From Bacteroidales bacterium (GTDB lineage: Bacteria; Bacteroidota; Bacteroidia; Bacteroidales; UBA12077), in assembly GCA_019038645.1 (NCBI GenBank), contig JAHOYT010000036.1:62001-126000 (forward strand): a stretch of DNA of 64,000 nt, given 5' to 3'. A model generated the notes under the pieces. The model saw nothing but the letters and a program-made list of their open reading frames with translations. It searched no databases and was not told the origin of the DNA. Positions 9,625-20,525 of the stretch are shown here, one piece after another (position 1 is the first letter of the stretch; each line of letters starts with the position of its first letter). The translations under genes and the position numbers were made by a program.

Positions 9625-10014
9625 ATGGAAAATATTTCTTTACAAAGCTCGCCAACTACGCCATATTTCCCCGAAGTTAATTTCAATGCTGACCAGGGTA
9701 TTTGTGATTTAAAAGGAGAATCGTATATGGAAGAAACGTATAAGTTTTATCTGCCATTAATAAACTGGTTAAAAGATTATACTAAAAACATTAAAAGGAA
9801 ATTAGAAGTAAATATAAAACTGATCTATTTAAACACAAGCTCAACCAAGTGTGTGCTTGATATATTGGAGCTGTTAAAGGATTATGAAGATCAGGGAGGC
9901 GAGGTAAAAGTAAACTGGTATTATGACAAATCTGATCCTGATATGATAGATGAAGTTGAAGATTTTGAAGCCGAATCCGGTATGAAAATAGAACTCAAAG
10001 AATTTGAACAATAG
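9625..10014 (+). CDS. SiaC-family (DUF1987) regulatory phosphoprotein; ATG at 9625 preferred over the 9598 alternative start
   Basis: TPYFPEVNFNADQGICDLKGESYMEETYKFYLPLINWLKDY and YLNTSSTKCVLDILELL. Confidence 0.85.
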   Translation: MENISLQSSPTTPYFPEVNFNADQGICDLKGESYMEETYKFYLPLINWLKDYTKNIKRKLEVNIKLIYLNTSSTKCVLDILELLKDYEDQGGEVKVNWYYDKSDPDMIDEVEDFEAESGMKIELKEFEQ

Positions 10015-10033
10015 ATGTAATAGCAAATTTACA

Positions 10034-10060
10034 GGGAGTTTTATTGAACTCCCTTTTTTA
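10034..10060 (+). terminator. Hairpin plus T-tract closing the Sia-like operon
   Basis: GGGAGTT-TTATTG-AACTCCC-TTTTTT. Confidence 0.75.
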
Positions 10061-10077
10061 AATCCTTACAAAGTTTT

Positions 10078-10962
10078 ATGAAATATTTAATATTAGCTTT
10101 TTTGATATTTTTCCTATATAATCCTGCTTATTCTCAGAATTATATAAAAAATGTAGAAGGTGATTATTTAGGAATGGAGATTCCTGGTGATACAGCAGAA
10201 ATCTTTGCCCCAGGAATTGTTTCTGTTTCAGACAGATATGAATATGGTCTGGCAATATCGCCAAATCAGGATCAAATTTTTTTTACTGCAGAAAGCGCAG
10301 GTGATCAGGCGCAATTGACAGGTTTATTGTTACTTAATAGAGAAGGTGATAGATGGTTTGAACCTAAAAAAGCAAATCTAAATCAAAAAGGATTGTGGGA
10401 GCAAGAAGCATTTTTTAGTCCGAACGGAAGCTCTGTTTTCTATGCAGTCGTATATAATGATTCAGTTAAACTATGGAAGTCATTAAAAACAGATTCAGGA
10501 TGGAGTGGAGGTATAGAGTTAAATTCACCTATTAACAAGTCGGGAAAAATACTATTCTATTCTACATTAAGTAATAATCAGAATATGTATTACACCGATG
10601 TGATGAAACGAAAAATATTAATGTCGCCTTTTGAGAATGGAAGATATGACAGAATAATTGATCCCAAAATTGAAAAAGGAGGACATGGTTTTATTTCTTC
10701 CGACGAAAGTTTTGTACTACTTGATGCATCAGGAGATGATTCAAATGGCAAAAAAGATATTTATATTGCTTTTAGAAATGAAGATGGGGGATGGAGCAAA
10801 CCTGTAAATTTAGGCCAACAAGTTAATACAGAATTCTCTGAAACGTGCCCTTCGCTTTCACCTGATGGTAAATATATTTTCTTCGGACGGTATAATGATA
10901 TAAATGAGAAATCTAATATTTACTGGATAAGTTCAAAAATACTGGAAGAACTGAAGCCGTGA
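10078..10962 (+). CDS. Exported PD40/WD40-like beta-propeller protein
   Basis: Signal peptide; repeated LSPDGKYIFFG / FSPNGSSVFYA type motifs. Confidence 0.75.
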   Translation: MKYLILAFLIFFLYNPAYSQNYIKNVEGDYLGMEIPGDTAEIFAPGIVSVSDRYEYGLAISPNQDQIFFTAESAGDQAQLTGLLLLNREGDRWFEPKKANLNQKGLWEQEAFFSPNGSSVFYAVVYNDSVKLWKSLKTDSGWSGGIELNSPINKSGKILFYSTLSNNQNMYYTDVMKRKILMSPFENGRYDRIIDPKIEKGGHGFISSDESFVLLDASGDDSNGKKDIYIAFRNEDGGWSKPVNLGQQVNTEFSETCPSLSPDGKYIFFGRYNDINEKSNIYWISSKILEELKP

Positions 10963-11001
10963 AATTTGTTTTCCTGAGGTTACTACTTTTTACAAATGAT
11001 G

Positions 11002-11490
11002 TTATTTTTTACTAAGAATTTTAGCAGGCACTCCTGCAACCTTTTGTCCTTCCGGAACAGATTTATTAACCAGACTTCCTGCACCTATTATACTACCTTT
11101 TCCAAGAATTAGTTGATTCTTACCTGAAATTATATTGCATCGCATACCAATGTATGCACCGTCTTCAATTTTAATTGTTAATCTACTCTGACCTTTTCCG
11201 TGCAACGCAAAATAGCAACCATAAGAAATGGTTACGCCATTTCCTATGGTAGTGTTTTTAGGCTCAATATCGTCCAGATAACATTTCATGCCAATAAAAG
11301 TATTTTTGCCAATTTTATATCCAATTAATCGGTATAATCCTATACGGATTCCATTAAAGGGAGTATTTGGAATCACAACCACACTCAGGTATTTTCTGAT
11401 AGGTTTCCATAAAATTAGCCACAGGGGATATTTTGCATAGTAAGGTATTTTTCTACCTCTTTTTTTATAATATCTTTCAAGTATCTTCAT
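11002..11490 (-). CDS. Left-handed beta-helix acyltransferase (hexapeptide repeat)
   Basis: Hexapeptide-like repeats, IGAGSLVNKSVPEGQKVAGVPAKIL. Confidence 0.85.
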   Translation of the reverse strand: MKILERYYKKRGRKIPYYAKYPLWLILWKPIRKYLSVVVIPNTPFNGIRIGLYRLIGYKIGKNTFIGMKCYLDDIEPKNTTIGNGVTISYGCYFALHGKGQSRLTIKIEDGAYIGMRCNIISGKNQLILGKGSIIGAGSLVNKSVPEGQKVAGVPAKILSKK

Positions 11491-11560
11491 GAATTACCTT
11501 TTCCAAAACTTAAACCATAAAAAGCAACTAATTGTTGTTTTTTATAAGTTATAATAACAT

Positions 11561-12580
11561 TTATTTAATAATTTCAACCCAATTATGGGGATCTGTTTCA
11601 TCACCGTACTGAATAGCTACTAATTTTTCATAAATCTGTGTTGAAATTAGTCCGGCTTTACCGTCTTTACAGAAATTATACTTTTTATCTTTATCGATAT
11701 CATAAATTTCGCCTATAGGAGAAATAATAGCAGCAGTACCGCAAGCACCTACTTCTTCGAAAGTTTCTAATTCTTCAATGTCGATAGGCCTTCTTTCAAC
11801 TTTCAATCCCAGATCTTCGGCCAATTGCATAATACTCATATTAGTTATTGATGGTAATATTGAAGGCGATTTAGGAGTAATGTAAGTATTATTTTTAATC
11901 CCAAAGAAATTTGCTGCTCCAATTTCATCGATATATTTTTTATGAATCGAATCGAGATACATTGGTGCACCATATCCCTCGTCATGTGCTTTTTTTGCTC
12001 CAGTTAAACTTGAAGCATAATTACCACCAACTTTGATACTTCCTGTTCCTAATGGTGCTGCACGATCAGAATCCCTTACTACAGCAATTTTAATTGGTGT
12101 AAATCCTTCTTTAAAGTATGGTCCAACCGGAGTTGTAAATACCATAAACAAATACTCTTCAGCCGGTTTAACACCAATTTGCGGACCTGATCCAATCAAT
12201 AAAGGACGTAAATATAATGCAGCACCAGTTCCGTGTGGCGGAACAAATCGTTCATTTATTAATACAGCTTTTGTAATTGCATCCTTAAAAAGCTCCTTTG
12301 TAATAGGTTGCATTAATATTCCATCGGCGGAACGTTGCATGCGCTTAAAATTTTCTTCCCAGCGGAACAATCTTATTTTATTATCTTTTCCACGATAAGC
12401 CTTCATTCCTTCAAAAGCCTGTTGCCCGTAGTGTAAAGCAGTTGCTGAAATATGTAAATTTATATATTCAGATGAAGACACTTCCAATTCTCCCCATTTA
12501 CCATCTCTGTAATAACATCTGATATTATAGTCGGTCTTTAAATAACCAAAAGGTAACTGACTCCAATCTAAGTTTTGCAT
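11561..12580 (-). CDS. ilvE: Branched-chain amino acid aminotransferase
   Basis: HYGQQAFEGMKAYRG, KVGGNYASSL, EIGAANFFGI, EEVGACGTAAIISPIG. Confidence 0.93.
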   Translation of the reverse strand: MQNLDWSQLPFGYLKTDYNIRCYYRDGKWGELEVSSSEYINLHISATALHYGQQAFEGMKAYRGKDNKIRLFRWEENFKRMQRSADGILMQPITKELFKDAITKAVLINERFVPPHGTGAALYLRPLLIGSGPQIGVKPAEEYLFMVFTTPVGPYFKEGFTPIKIAVVRDSDRAAPLGTGSIKVGGNYASSLTGAKKAHDEGYGAPMYLDSIHKKYIDEIGAANFFGIKNNTYITPKSPSILPSITNMSIMQLAEDLGLKVERRPIDIEELETFEEVGACGTAAIISPIGEIYDIDKDKKYNFCKDGKAGLISTQIYEKLVAIQYGDETDPHNWVEIIK

Positions 12581-12702
12581 AATTTCTTATTTTTTGATTT
12601 TCAATTTTTGCAATTCAAATATACCAAAATCATTTAAGATTTTAGACAAAAAGAATTTTTGCGCAAAAGCTTTTTAACAAATATCTTAATAGCAGAATTA
12701 TA

Positions 12703-12735
12703 AAAAAAGCCGCTCCAAATTAGAACGGCTTTTTT
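12703..12735. terminator. Hairpin with A/T-rich flanks between ilvE and the M3 peptidase gene
   Basis: AAAAAGCCG...CGGCTTTTT inverted repeat. Confidence 0.6.
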
Positions 12736-12753
12736 ATTATTTAAATTGTCGTA

Positions 12754-14853
12754 TTATTTTTCAATACCTAAGCTTTTTAATAAAGCTTCAATTTTAGGTT
12801 CACGACCTCTGAATGCAACATACATCTCCATTGCATTTTTAATGCCATTCATTGCAAGAACATTATCTCTGAAAGATTTTGCAGTTGCCTGATCAAAAAT
12901 ATCGGTTTCTTTGAAAGCTTCAAAAGCATCATTATCAAGAACACTTGCCCATGTATATGAATAATATCCTGCATCATATCCACTCATGATATGACGGAAA
13001 TATGTAGGTCTGTACCTTGAATAAATTTCAGGAATCAAACCAATTTCTTCCATATATTTCTTTTCGAAATCCATAACATTTAAGTCAGGATCTTCTTCTG
13101 TCATCATATGGAATTTAATATCAAGTAAAGAAGCAGCATAAATCTCTATTTTTTCAAATCCTTTATTAAATTTTGCACTTGCTTCAATCTTTTTTACCAA
13201 TTCTTCAGGAATTACTTCACCTGTTTCATAATGCGTAGCATACATCTTAAGAACGTCTGGTTCAAATGCCCAGTGCTCCATAATCTGCGATGGCAATTCT
13301 ACGAAATCCCATGCTATATTACTTGCAGAATATGAAGTTTCAGAAAACATTCCATCTAATGCATGACCAAATTCGTGAAACATTGTACTTACTTCATCAG
13401 CGCTTAAAAGAGCAGGAGTATCACCACTTGGACGAGTAAAGTTACATACATTGTTTACTAAAGGAGTTATTTCTTTACCATCTTTAGTAAAATGATGATC
13501 CTGATAACTTCCGCACCACGCACCACCACGTTTACTTGCTCTTGGATGCATGTCCATAAAGAATACGGCTAAGTGTGACCCGTCAGCTTCTTTCACTTCA
13601 TACACAGTAGTTTCCGGATGAGGAACGGGAATTCCATCAATTTGAGTAAATGTAATTCCAAAAAGTTTTTCAGCAACCGTAAAGATTCCTTGACGTACGT
13701 TTTCTAATTCAAAGTATGGTCTTACTTCACTTTCGTCTAAATCGTATTTTTCTTTTCTAAGTTTTTCAGTATAATAAAACCAATCGTGTGGTTCTAATTT
13801 AAAGTTTCCACCTTCGTTATCGATCATTTCTTGTAAAGCTGCTCTTTCTTCTTTTACTTTAGGTAAGATACCTTCCCAAAGTTGATTTAATAAATCAAAT
13901 ACTCTTTCAGGATTTTGAGCCATTCTAGGCTCAGTGACAAATGCTGCATGATTTTCGTAGCCAAGTAATTTAGCTCTTTTAACTCTTAAGTTAAGAATCT
14001 TAGCTATGTTCTCTTTGTTATCTTTTTCATCATTATGATTACATTGATTTACATAAGCATCATAAATTTCTTTTCTTAACTCACGGTTATCTGCATATTG
14101 TATGAAAGGAATCATGCTTGGTTTCTGAATTGTAAACACCCAGCCTTCAATACTGTCTTTAGCAGCAGTTTCTGCAGCAGTCTGGATTGAGGCATCAGGT
14201 AAACCTGCAAGATCAGCCTCTTCGGTAATTACTAATTTAAACTCGTTAACTTCAGCCAAAATATTCTGACCAAATTTTAATGTTAAAGATGATAATTCCT
14301 GATTAATTTGTTTTAAAATTTCTTTTTTATCTTCAGGTAAGGCAGCACCACTACGAATAAATCCTTTGTAACCATTTTCCAATAAGAATAATTGTTCATC
14401 GTTTAAGTTAAATTTATCCTTATTCTCATAAACAACTTTCATCCTTTCAAAGGATCTTGGATCAAGTCTGATTTCATCACCAAAAGCAGATAATTTTGGA
14501 TAGATTTCTTGTGCAAGTATTTGTACTTCATCACTAATATTTACACTATTAAACTGTGTAAATACACCACTAACTCTTCCTAATAATTCACCTGCATAAT
14601 AAGAAGCTTCAACTGTATTTTCATATGTTGGCTCTTCAGGATTTGACAGGATAACTTCCATTTCAGCTTTGGTCTGTTTCATAGCTTCTTCAAAAGCAGG
14701 AATAAAGTGTTCTAATTCTACTTCCTCAAACGGAGGTACATCAAATGGAGTATCCCATTCAGCTAATAATGGATTTACATCATCAACTTCTTTTTGTGTA
14801 CAAGACATAATAAATACTCCTAAAGCTAAAATAATTAAAAATGATTTTTTCAC
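12754..14853 (-). CDS. dcp: M3 family peptidyl-dipeptidase Dcp-like lipoprotein
   Basis: Lipobox MSCTQKE; MFHEFGHALDGM zinc motif. Confidence 0.93.
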   Translation of the reverse strand: MKKSFLIILALGVFIMSCTQKEVDDVNPLLAEWDTPFDVPPFEEVELEHFIPAFEEAMKQTKAEMEVILSNPEEPTYENTVEASYYAGELLGRVSGVFTQFNSVNISDEVQILAQEIYPKLSAFGDEIRLDPRSFERMKVVYENKDKFNLNDEQLFLLENGYKGFIRSGAALPEDKKEILKQINQELSSLTLKFGQNILAEVNEFKLVITEEADLAGLPDASIQTAAETAAKDSIEGWVFTIQKPSMIPFIQYADNRELRKEIYDAYVNQCNHNDEKDNKENIAKILNLRVKRAKLLGYENHAAFVTEPRMAQNPERVFDLLNQLWEGILPKVKEERAALQEMIDNEGGNFKLEPHDWFYYTEKLRKEKYDLDESEVRPYFELENVRQGIFTVAEKLFGITFTQIDGIPVPHPETTVYEVKEADGSHLAVFFMDMHPRASKRGGAWCGSYQDHHFTKDGKEITPLVNNVCNFTRPSGDTPALLSADEVSTMFHEFGHALDGMFSETSYSASNIAWDFVELPSQIMEHWAFEPDVLKMYATHYETGEVIPEELVKKIEASAKFNKGFEKIEIYAASLLDIKFHMMTEEDPDLNVMDFEKKYMEEIGLIPEIYSRYRPTYFRHIMSGYDAGYYSYTWASVLDNDAFEAFKETDIFDQATAKSFRDNVLAMNGIKNAMEMYVAFRGREPKIEALLKSLGIEK

Positions 14854-15012
14854 GTTTTTTATTTTTATGGTTAATATTATTTGTTAATAAATATTCCTAA
14901 TTTTATTTGACTCAATTCATTAAACAGAGTTTAATTGATAGTTGGCAAAAATATGAATTCCTATTTAAATAATATAACTCTTTGCTCTTAACGAACTATT
15001 TTTAACATATAA

Positions 15013-15981
15013 TTAAAATGTAAAATCAGTTATATTCTGAAAACCTTTAAGAAATTCATTAATAGCTAATTTCTTTTTGCCAGCTAATTGTAATTCTGTA
15101 ATTACTACAAACCCTTCTTTTACAGCAACTTTCAAATAAGTTTTATTGTCAGTAAAGATTTTGCCTATAGGGTTGTTATGTTTCTTAGTTTCTTTTTCAG
15201 TTTTAAAAATTTTTAACTGCATTGAGTTTTCATCCTGACTTTTTATTTCAGTCCATGCAGCGGGATAAGGGCTTAGGCCCCTAATTAGATTGTATATAGA
15301 ATGAATATCACTATTCCAGTTTATCATACAATCCTTTTTAAAGATCTTTGGAGCAAGTTTTATCTTATTATCTGATGAAAGCAAATCGTTTTGATTTATT
15401 TGAGGATAATTATTTAGTATTATAGCCTCTACGGTTTTTAAGACCAAACCTGCGCCTTTGAACATTAAGCGGTCGTGTAATGCACCGGCATCATCGCTTT
15501 CATTTATGGAAACTTCTTCCTGAAATATTATTTCCCCGGTATCTATTTCATGCCTTAAAAAGAACGTAGTGACTCCGGTTTTATCATCCCCATTTATTAT
15601 AGCTCTGTTAATTGGTGCTGCACCACGATATTGAGGAAGAAGCGAAGCGTGTAAGTTAAATGTCCCGATAGGAGGCATGTTCCAGACAACTTCAGGTAGC
15701 ATTTTAAATGCTACTACAATTTGCAGATCAGCTTTAAGAGTTTTAAGTTTATTAAGAAATATTTCATCACGGAATTTTTCTGGTTGCAGGATTTTTAAAT
15801 TATTGCTTTTAGCATATTTCTTTACAGCCGATTCCTGAATCTTTTGACCTCTGCCTGCAGGTTTATCAGGATTTGTTACAACCCCCACAATATTGTAATT
15901 ATTTTCAACCAGATTTTTTAAGGGCTCAACTGCAAAATCAGGTGTTCCCATATAAACAATTCTTAAATCCCTTTTATTCAT
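15013..15981 (-). CDS. fmt: Methionyl-tRNA formyltransferase
   Basis: RIVYMGTPDFAVEPL, FNLHASLLPQYRGAAPINRAIINGD. Confidence 0.96.
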   Translation of the reverse strand: MNKRDLRIVYMGTPDFAVEPLKNLVENNYNIVGVVTNPDKPAGRGQKIQESAVKKYAKSNNLKILQPEKFRDEIFLNKLKTLKADLQIVVAFKMLPEVVWNMPPIGTFNLHASLLPQYRGAAPINRAIINGDDKTGVTTFFLRHEIDTGEIIFQEEVSINESDDAGALHDRLMFKGAGLVLKTVEAIILNNYPQINQNDLLSSDNKIKLAPKIFKKDCMINWNSDIHSIYNLIRGLSPYPAAWTEIKSQDENSMQLKIFKTEKETKKHNNPIGKIFTDNKTYLKVAVKEGFVVITELQLAGKKKLAINEFLKGFQNITDFTF

Positions 15982-16072
15982 TTTAAATCTGTTTATTAAA
16001 TTTTTAACAAAAGTATTAAATAATATTTTAAACCCTGGATAAAAAATGTTATCTATATGAAAAAATATAAAT

Positions 16073-16738
16073 ATGAATAATAAGTTTAGCTGGCAGAGTT
16101 TTATAAGTATAGGATTACTTTTATCTTTTGTAATAATGTTGATTTCGGGTATTATTCTTTACATTGCTCCGGAGGGAAGTATCTCAAGATGGATTGGGTG
16201 GAAGGTTTTTAATTTAACAAAGGGTCAGTGGGAACAACAACATACAATTTTCTCATTTTTATTTATGGGTTTTTCGATTTTTCACATTTTTAGTATTAAC
16301 TGGAGATTATTGCTTTCGTATTTTACTTTGCGAAAAAAGAAACTGAAAAATATTCGAGAACTTATAATTTCATTAATCATTACTATTATAGTTTTTACTG
16401 GTACATATTTCAATTTTAGTCCGTTAAAAACTATTATTAATATTGGAAAGAATGTTTCTGAAAGTTATTCTGTTAATGCCAAAATACCGGAAATTCCGGA
16501 TGCAGAGAAATTATCGATAAAGGAATTCTCAGGGAAAGTTTTTAATATTTCGTTACCGGAACTTGAGCTAATTCTTAATAAAAATAATCTAAATCTAAAT
16601 AATACGGATATTCCTGTTAATGAGTTTTGTGGAATAAATAAAATAACTCCACAGGAGTTTTATCTTTTACTAAAAAATGAAATTTCTGTTTCAGGAAATA
16701 CTTTACAAATGGAATCTTTTGATTTTAGCTCCGATTAA
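16073..16738 (+). CDS. DUF4405-like membrane protein
   Basis: Multiple TM helices with HxxFSFLFMGFSIFHIF pattern. Confidence 0.6.
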   Translation: MNNKFSWQSFISIGLLLSFVIMLISGIILYIAPEGSISRWIGWKVFNLTKGQWEQQHTIFSFLFMGFSIFHIFSINWRLLLSYFTLRKKKLKNIRELIISLIITIIVFTGTYFNFSPLKTIINIGKNVSESYSVNAKIPEIPDAEKLSIKEFSGKVFNISLPELELILNKNNLNLNNTDIPVNEFCGINKITPQEFYLLLKNEISVSGNTLQMESFDFSSD

Positions 16739-16799
16739 TCATTAATGAATATATGATTACGATTTTGCGATTAAAATCCGGACAAAAGGAAATAATATT

Positions 16800-18059
16800 T
16801 TACTTGTCTTTTTTTTGAGATTTTGTATTCACCAACTCCAGAGAATGTCCCATTTTTACTCTTTTTGTCTCAAGATAAAATTCATTATGCTCGTTTGGTT
16901 CAATCTCCAGGGGGATATTTTCAACTATTTCAAGTCCGTATGCTTCGAGCCCTTTTCTTTTAACAGGGTTATTAGTTAAAAGTTTTATTTTTCCTAGTTC
17001 AAGTTCTCTTAAAATACTTGCTCCAACACCATAATCTCTTTCATCATCATCAAAACCGAGCTCAATATTAGCTTCAACAGTATCCATTCCTTCTTCCTGT
17101 AATTTATAAGCCTTCATTTTATTAAATAAGCCTATACCTCTTCCTTCCTGGTTCATGTACAAAACAACTCCTTTGCCTGCATGGTCAATTTTTTTCATGG
17201 CTTCGTGTAGTTGTTGTCCGCAATCGCATCGCTTTGATCCGAAAATATCACCTGTTACGCATGATGAATGAACTCTTACACAAACCGGTTCATCTTTTGC
17301 CCATGTACCTTTTATTAGTGCAACATGTTCCAGTCCATTGGATTTTTGCTTAAAAGGGACCAGATCAAAATTGCCATATTCTGTGGGAAGCTTAACTCTA
17401 ACACCTTTTTCAATCAGGCTGTCGTCATTTAGTCTATATTTGATCAGATCTTCAATAGAAATTATTTTCAGATTGAATTTCGCAGCTATCTCCAGTAACT
17501 GTGGCATACGGGCCATCGTACCATCTTCATTCATTATTTCTACCAAAGCTCCACCTGGTTTTAACCCCGCCAATACTGTAAGGTCAACAACAGCTTCGGT
17601 ATGACCGGCTCTTCTAATAACTCCCCGCTGACGTGCTTTTAAAGGAAAAATATGTCCCGGACGCCCGAGGTCTCCAGGTTTAGTATTCGGATCGACAAGG
17701 GCGTTTATTGTTTTAGCTCTATCGGAAGCAGAAATGCCTGTTGTACAACCATGCCCGTTTAAATCAACCGATACAGTAAAAGGAGTAGCATGTAAAGCCG
17801 TATTATTACCAACCATTAGTTCAAGTTCAAGTTCTTCGCATCTGTCTTCCGGAAGTGGAGCACAAATTAAACCTCTGCCATGCGTTGCCATGAAATTAAC
17901 TATTTCAGGAGTAATAGTTTCTGCAGCAACTACGAAATCACCTTCGTTTTCACGATCTTCATCGTCAACAACAATAATAACTTTTCCAGCTTTAATATCT
18001 TCAATAGCCTCTTCAATTGTATTCAGTGTGCTATTGTTATTATATTGATTATTAGACAT
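16800..18059 (-). CDS. ribBA: Bifunctional 3,4-dihydroxy-2-butanone-4-phosphate synthase / GTP cyclohydrolase II
   Basis: [59 protein letters not shown]. Confidence 0.96.
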   Translation of the reverse strand: MSNNQYNNNSTLNTIEEAIEDIKAGKVIIVVDDEDRENEGDFVVAAETITPEIVNFMATHGRGLICAPLPEDRCEELELELMVGNNTALHATPFTVSVDLNGHGCTTGISASDRAKTINALVDPNTKPGDLGRPGHIFPLKARQRGVIRRAGHTEAVVDLTVLAGLKPGGALVEIMNEDGTMARMPQLLEIAAKFNLKIISIEDLIKYRLNDDSLIEKGVRVKLPTEYGNFDLVPFKQKSNGLEHVALIKGTWAKDEPVCVRVHSSCVTGDIFGSKRCDCGQQLHEAMKKIDHAGKGVVLYMNQEGRGIGLFNKMKAYKLQEEGMDTVEANIELGFDDDERDYGVGASILRELELGKIKLLTNNPVKRKGLEAYGLEIVENIPLEIEPNEHNEFYLETKRVKMGHSLELVNTKSQKKDK

Positions 18060-18142
18060 TTTATTAAATTAATGGTGTTAATTCACTGCAAAAGTATAAT
18101 AAGTCATTAGAATTCCCTAGAAAAGATAATATAAATTAGAAT

Positions 18143-19318
18143 TTAAAAATCTCTTTTTGATTTTTCCCAGTTTACAGACTGTTTTTTTCTTAAAAATCTA
18201 AGTAATCCGATAATTTGAGATAAATTCATAATAAAGATATAGTAGGGTGTAAAAAGGATTTTAAAATTAATTTTTTTAGATTGAAAAATATAACCAAATA
18301 GCACAAAAGCATAAAAAACAATTTGCGCCAGAAATATTAATTCAAAAATGTAGCTATGAATATTTAAAACCAGAATAAGAAAGTTTATTAATAAAAGCAT
18401 AAAAAAAGAAAAAGGAACTAATGTCCATCGTAAAATCTTATGCGAATAATATTGAAAAGTTAATATTTGATTTTTGAAAGGATTAAGAGATTTTTTAAGC
18501 CTGCTAATTGCCTGAAATCCTCCGTAAGCAATTCTAACTTTTCGCTTAAGTTCTTCTTTAATATTTATTGAAGCTCTCTCTGTTGCATAAGCATTGGGTG
18601 CATATTTTATTTTATATCCGTTTTGTGCTATGCGCATGGATATTATGAAATCATCAAGTATTGTATCATTTTCAATTTCTTCGAACAGATTGGTCCTGAT
18701 AGCAAATAATTCTCCTGCAGCACCAATAACAGAGTTTAATTCAGATTCTTTCTTTTTAATTAACGATTCATATTTCCAGTAAAAACCTTCTCCGGAATTA
18801 ACAGCATTATCTTTTTCTTTTGAAAAGATCCTTTTTTCTCCAGCCACACAACCAACCATCTGATCTTTGAACATTTTTACAATTTCATTTATAGCTTCTC
18901 TGTTTAAAATAGTATTGGCATCGGAAAAAATTACAACAGGTGTTTTTATAAACTTCATACCTCTGTTAATAGCTCCGGTTTTTCCATTTCGTTCTTGCTG
19001 ATGATAAACATTTATGAAATCATATTTTTCTAAAGCTTTGTCTGTGCCGTCAGTTGATCCGTCAGCTATCCAAACGTGGTGTAGTTTTTCTTCAGGATAA
19101 TTTAATGATATTGAGTTAGATACTTTCTTTTCAATGAAATCTTTTTCGTTGTACGCAGCAATAAATAATGTAACCTCTGGCTCATAATCTATATTCTCTT
19201 CATTTATTTTTTTTGAGCCGAAAAATCCTGAAAAGAAACAGAAAACTATTAAAAGCAAGGGATAAACTACATATGCATAGAGAACTATTATTAGTAATAT
19301 CCAGAATAGTATAATCAA
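18143..19318 (-). CDS. Glycosyltransferase family 2 membrane protein
   Basis: VTLFIAAYNEKDFIEKK, WIADGSTDGTD, C-terminal TM helices. Confidence 0.88.
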   Translation of the reverse strand: MIILFWILLIIVLYAYVVYPLLLIVFCFFSGFFGSKKINEENIDYEPEVTLFIAAYNEKDFIEKKVSNSISLNYPEEKLHHVWIADGSTDGTDKALEKYDFINVYHQQERNGKTGAINRGMKFIKTPVVIFSDANTILNREAINEIVKMFKDQMVGCVAGEKRIFSKEKDNAVNSGEGFYWKYESLIKKKESELNSVIGAAGELFAIRTNLFEEIENDTILDDFIISMRIAQNGYKIKYAPNAYATERASINIKEELKRKVRIAYGGFQAISRLKKSLNPFKNQILTFQYYSHKILRWTLVPFSFFMLLLINFLILVLNIHSYIFELIFLAQIVFYAFVLFGYIFQSKKINFKILFTPYYIFIMNLSQIIGLLRFLRKKQSVNWEKSKRDF

Positions 19319-19319
19319 A

Positions 19320-20525
19320 TCAGTTTTGCTTAATAAAATTTATAATATTATCGGATATATTCTCAAAATCAAAATTCATATTTACAAATTCGAATGCCCT
19401 TTTTCCGGTTTCTTTTTGAAACTCCTGATCCTGTAATGTTTTAATAATTGAAACGGCGAAATCTTCTGCATTATCTGCTATTACAATATTTAAATTGTTT
19501 GTACAGTCAATTCCACAGGCGGCGATGGTTGTTGCTACAACTACTTTTCTTAAGGCCATAGCTTCAATGATTTTGATTCTTAGTCCGCTACCTGAAAACA
19601 GAGGGACAATTATTGGTCCGGAGCTTTGAATAAATTCAAAAGCATTTTCAACCTCACCAATAAATTTTATGTTATTGTGTTTTATCTTTTTAATGAACCA
19701 GAACGGGGCATTCCGACCGGCTATATTAAATTTTATACCCGGAAATGTATCTAAAACTAAAGGAAAGCAATGATCAATGAACCAAATCAGACCTTCCTGA
19801 TTAGGAATCCAGTCAAGTGCACCAATATAATTTATTTGGTTTTGGCTGGTAATAACATTATTTATTGGAGTCTTTATGAGTTTTTTGATATCAATTCCGT
19901 AAGGTGATACAAGTGAGGGCTTTGTGTTACCTTCTTTTTGAAAAGTTTCTGCATCAATATCTGAAATTGGTAATATATAGTCATATTGGTTTAATAAACT
20001 CTGTTCAAAAGCCTTAAGTTTTTCAGAGAGAATTTTGAAGTAAATCTTTTTTAATACGTGATGTGATTCTTTATAATTTGCCTCCCATATTTTAAATTCA
20101 GCATTATGAGGTCGGTAAACAATTTTCCCCTTATATACAGATTTTATAATATGGATATATTGAAGCGTGTATAATCCTTCAATTTGAACTAAATCAAAGA
20201 GCTTATTATTAAGCAATTCTATTATTTTTTCGGAGAAATTCCTGGAATAAAATCTTTTAGCTATGTACGGTTTTTTAGAAAAAAACAGATTAAACAAGAG
20301 TTTAAGAATTGAAATATTTGTATCAACTTTAACACTAGTAATTTCCAGAGAATCTTTGTATTCATTTTCAATAACTGTAAGATTATTATAGTGTTTATGG
20401 GTTGTCATATTCAGTAAATGAACATGGTGATTGTTGCGGATGTAACCTTTTGACATACTCAGAATTGCCAATGAACCACCATCTGGAGGATATATTGCTT
20501 TATTTGCAATCTGTAGTATATTCAT
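19320..20525 (-). CDS. Glycosyltransferase family 4 (GT-B)
   Basis: INYIGALDWIPNQEGLIWF, VVPLFSGSGLRIKIIEAMALRKVVVAT. Confidence 0.87.
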   Translation of the reverse strand: MNILQIANKAIYPPDGGSLAILSMSKGYIRNNHHVHLLNMTTHKHYNNLTVIENEYKDSLEITSVKVDTNISILKLLFNLFFSKKPYIAKRFYSRNFSEKIIELLNNKLFDLVQIEGLYTLQYIHIIKSVYKGKIVYRPHNAEFKIWEANYKESHHVLKKIYFKILSEKLKAFEQSLLNQYDYILPISDIDAETFQKEGNTKPSLVSPYGIDIKKLIKTPINNVITSQNQINYIGALDWIPNQEGLIWFIDHCFPLVLDTFPGIKFNIAGRNAPFWFIKKIKHNNIKFIGEVENAFEFIQSSGPIIVPLFSGSGLRIKIIEAMALRKVVVATTIAACGIDCTNNLNIVIADNAEDFAVSIIKTLQDQEFQKETGKRAFEFVNMNFDFENISDNIINFIKQN

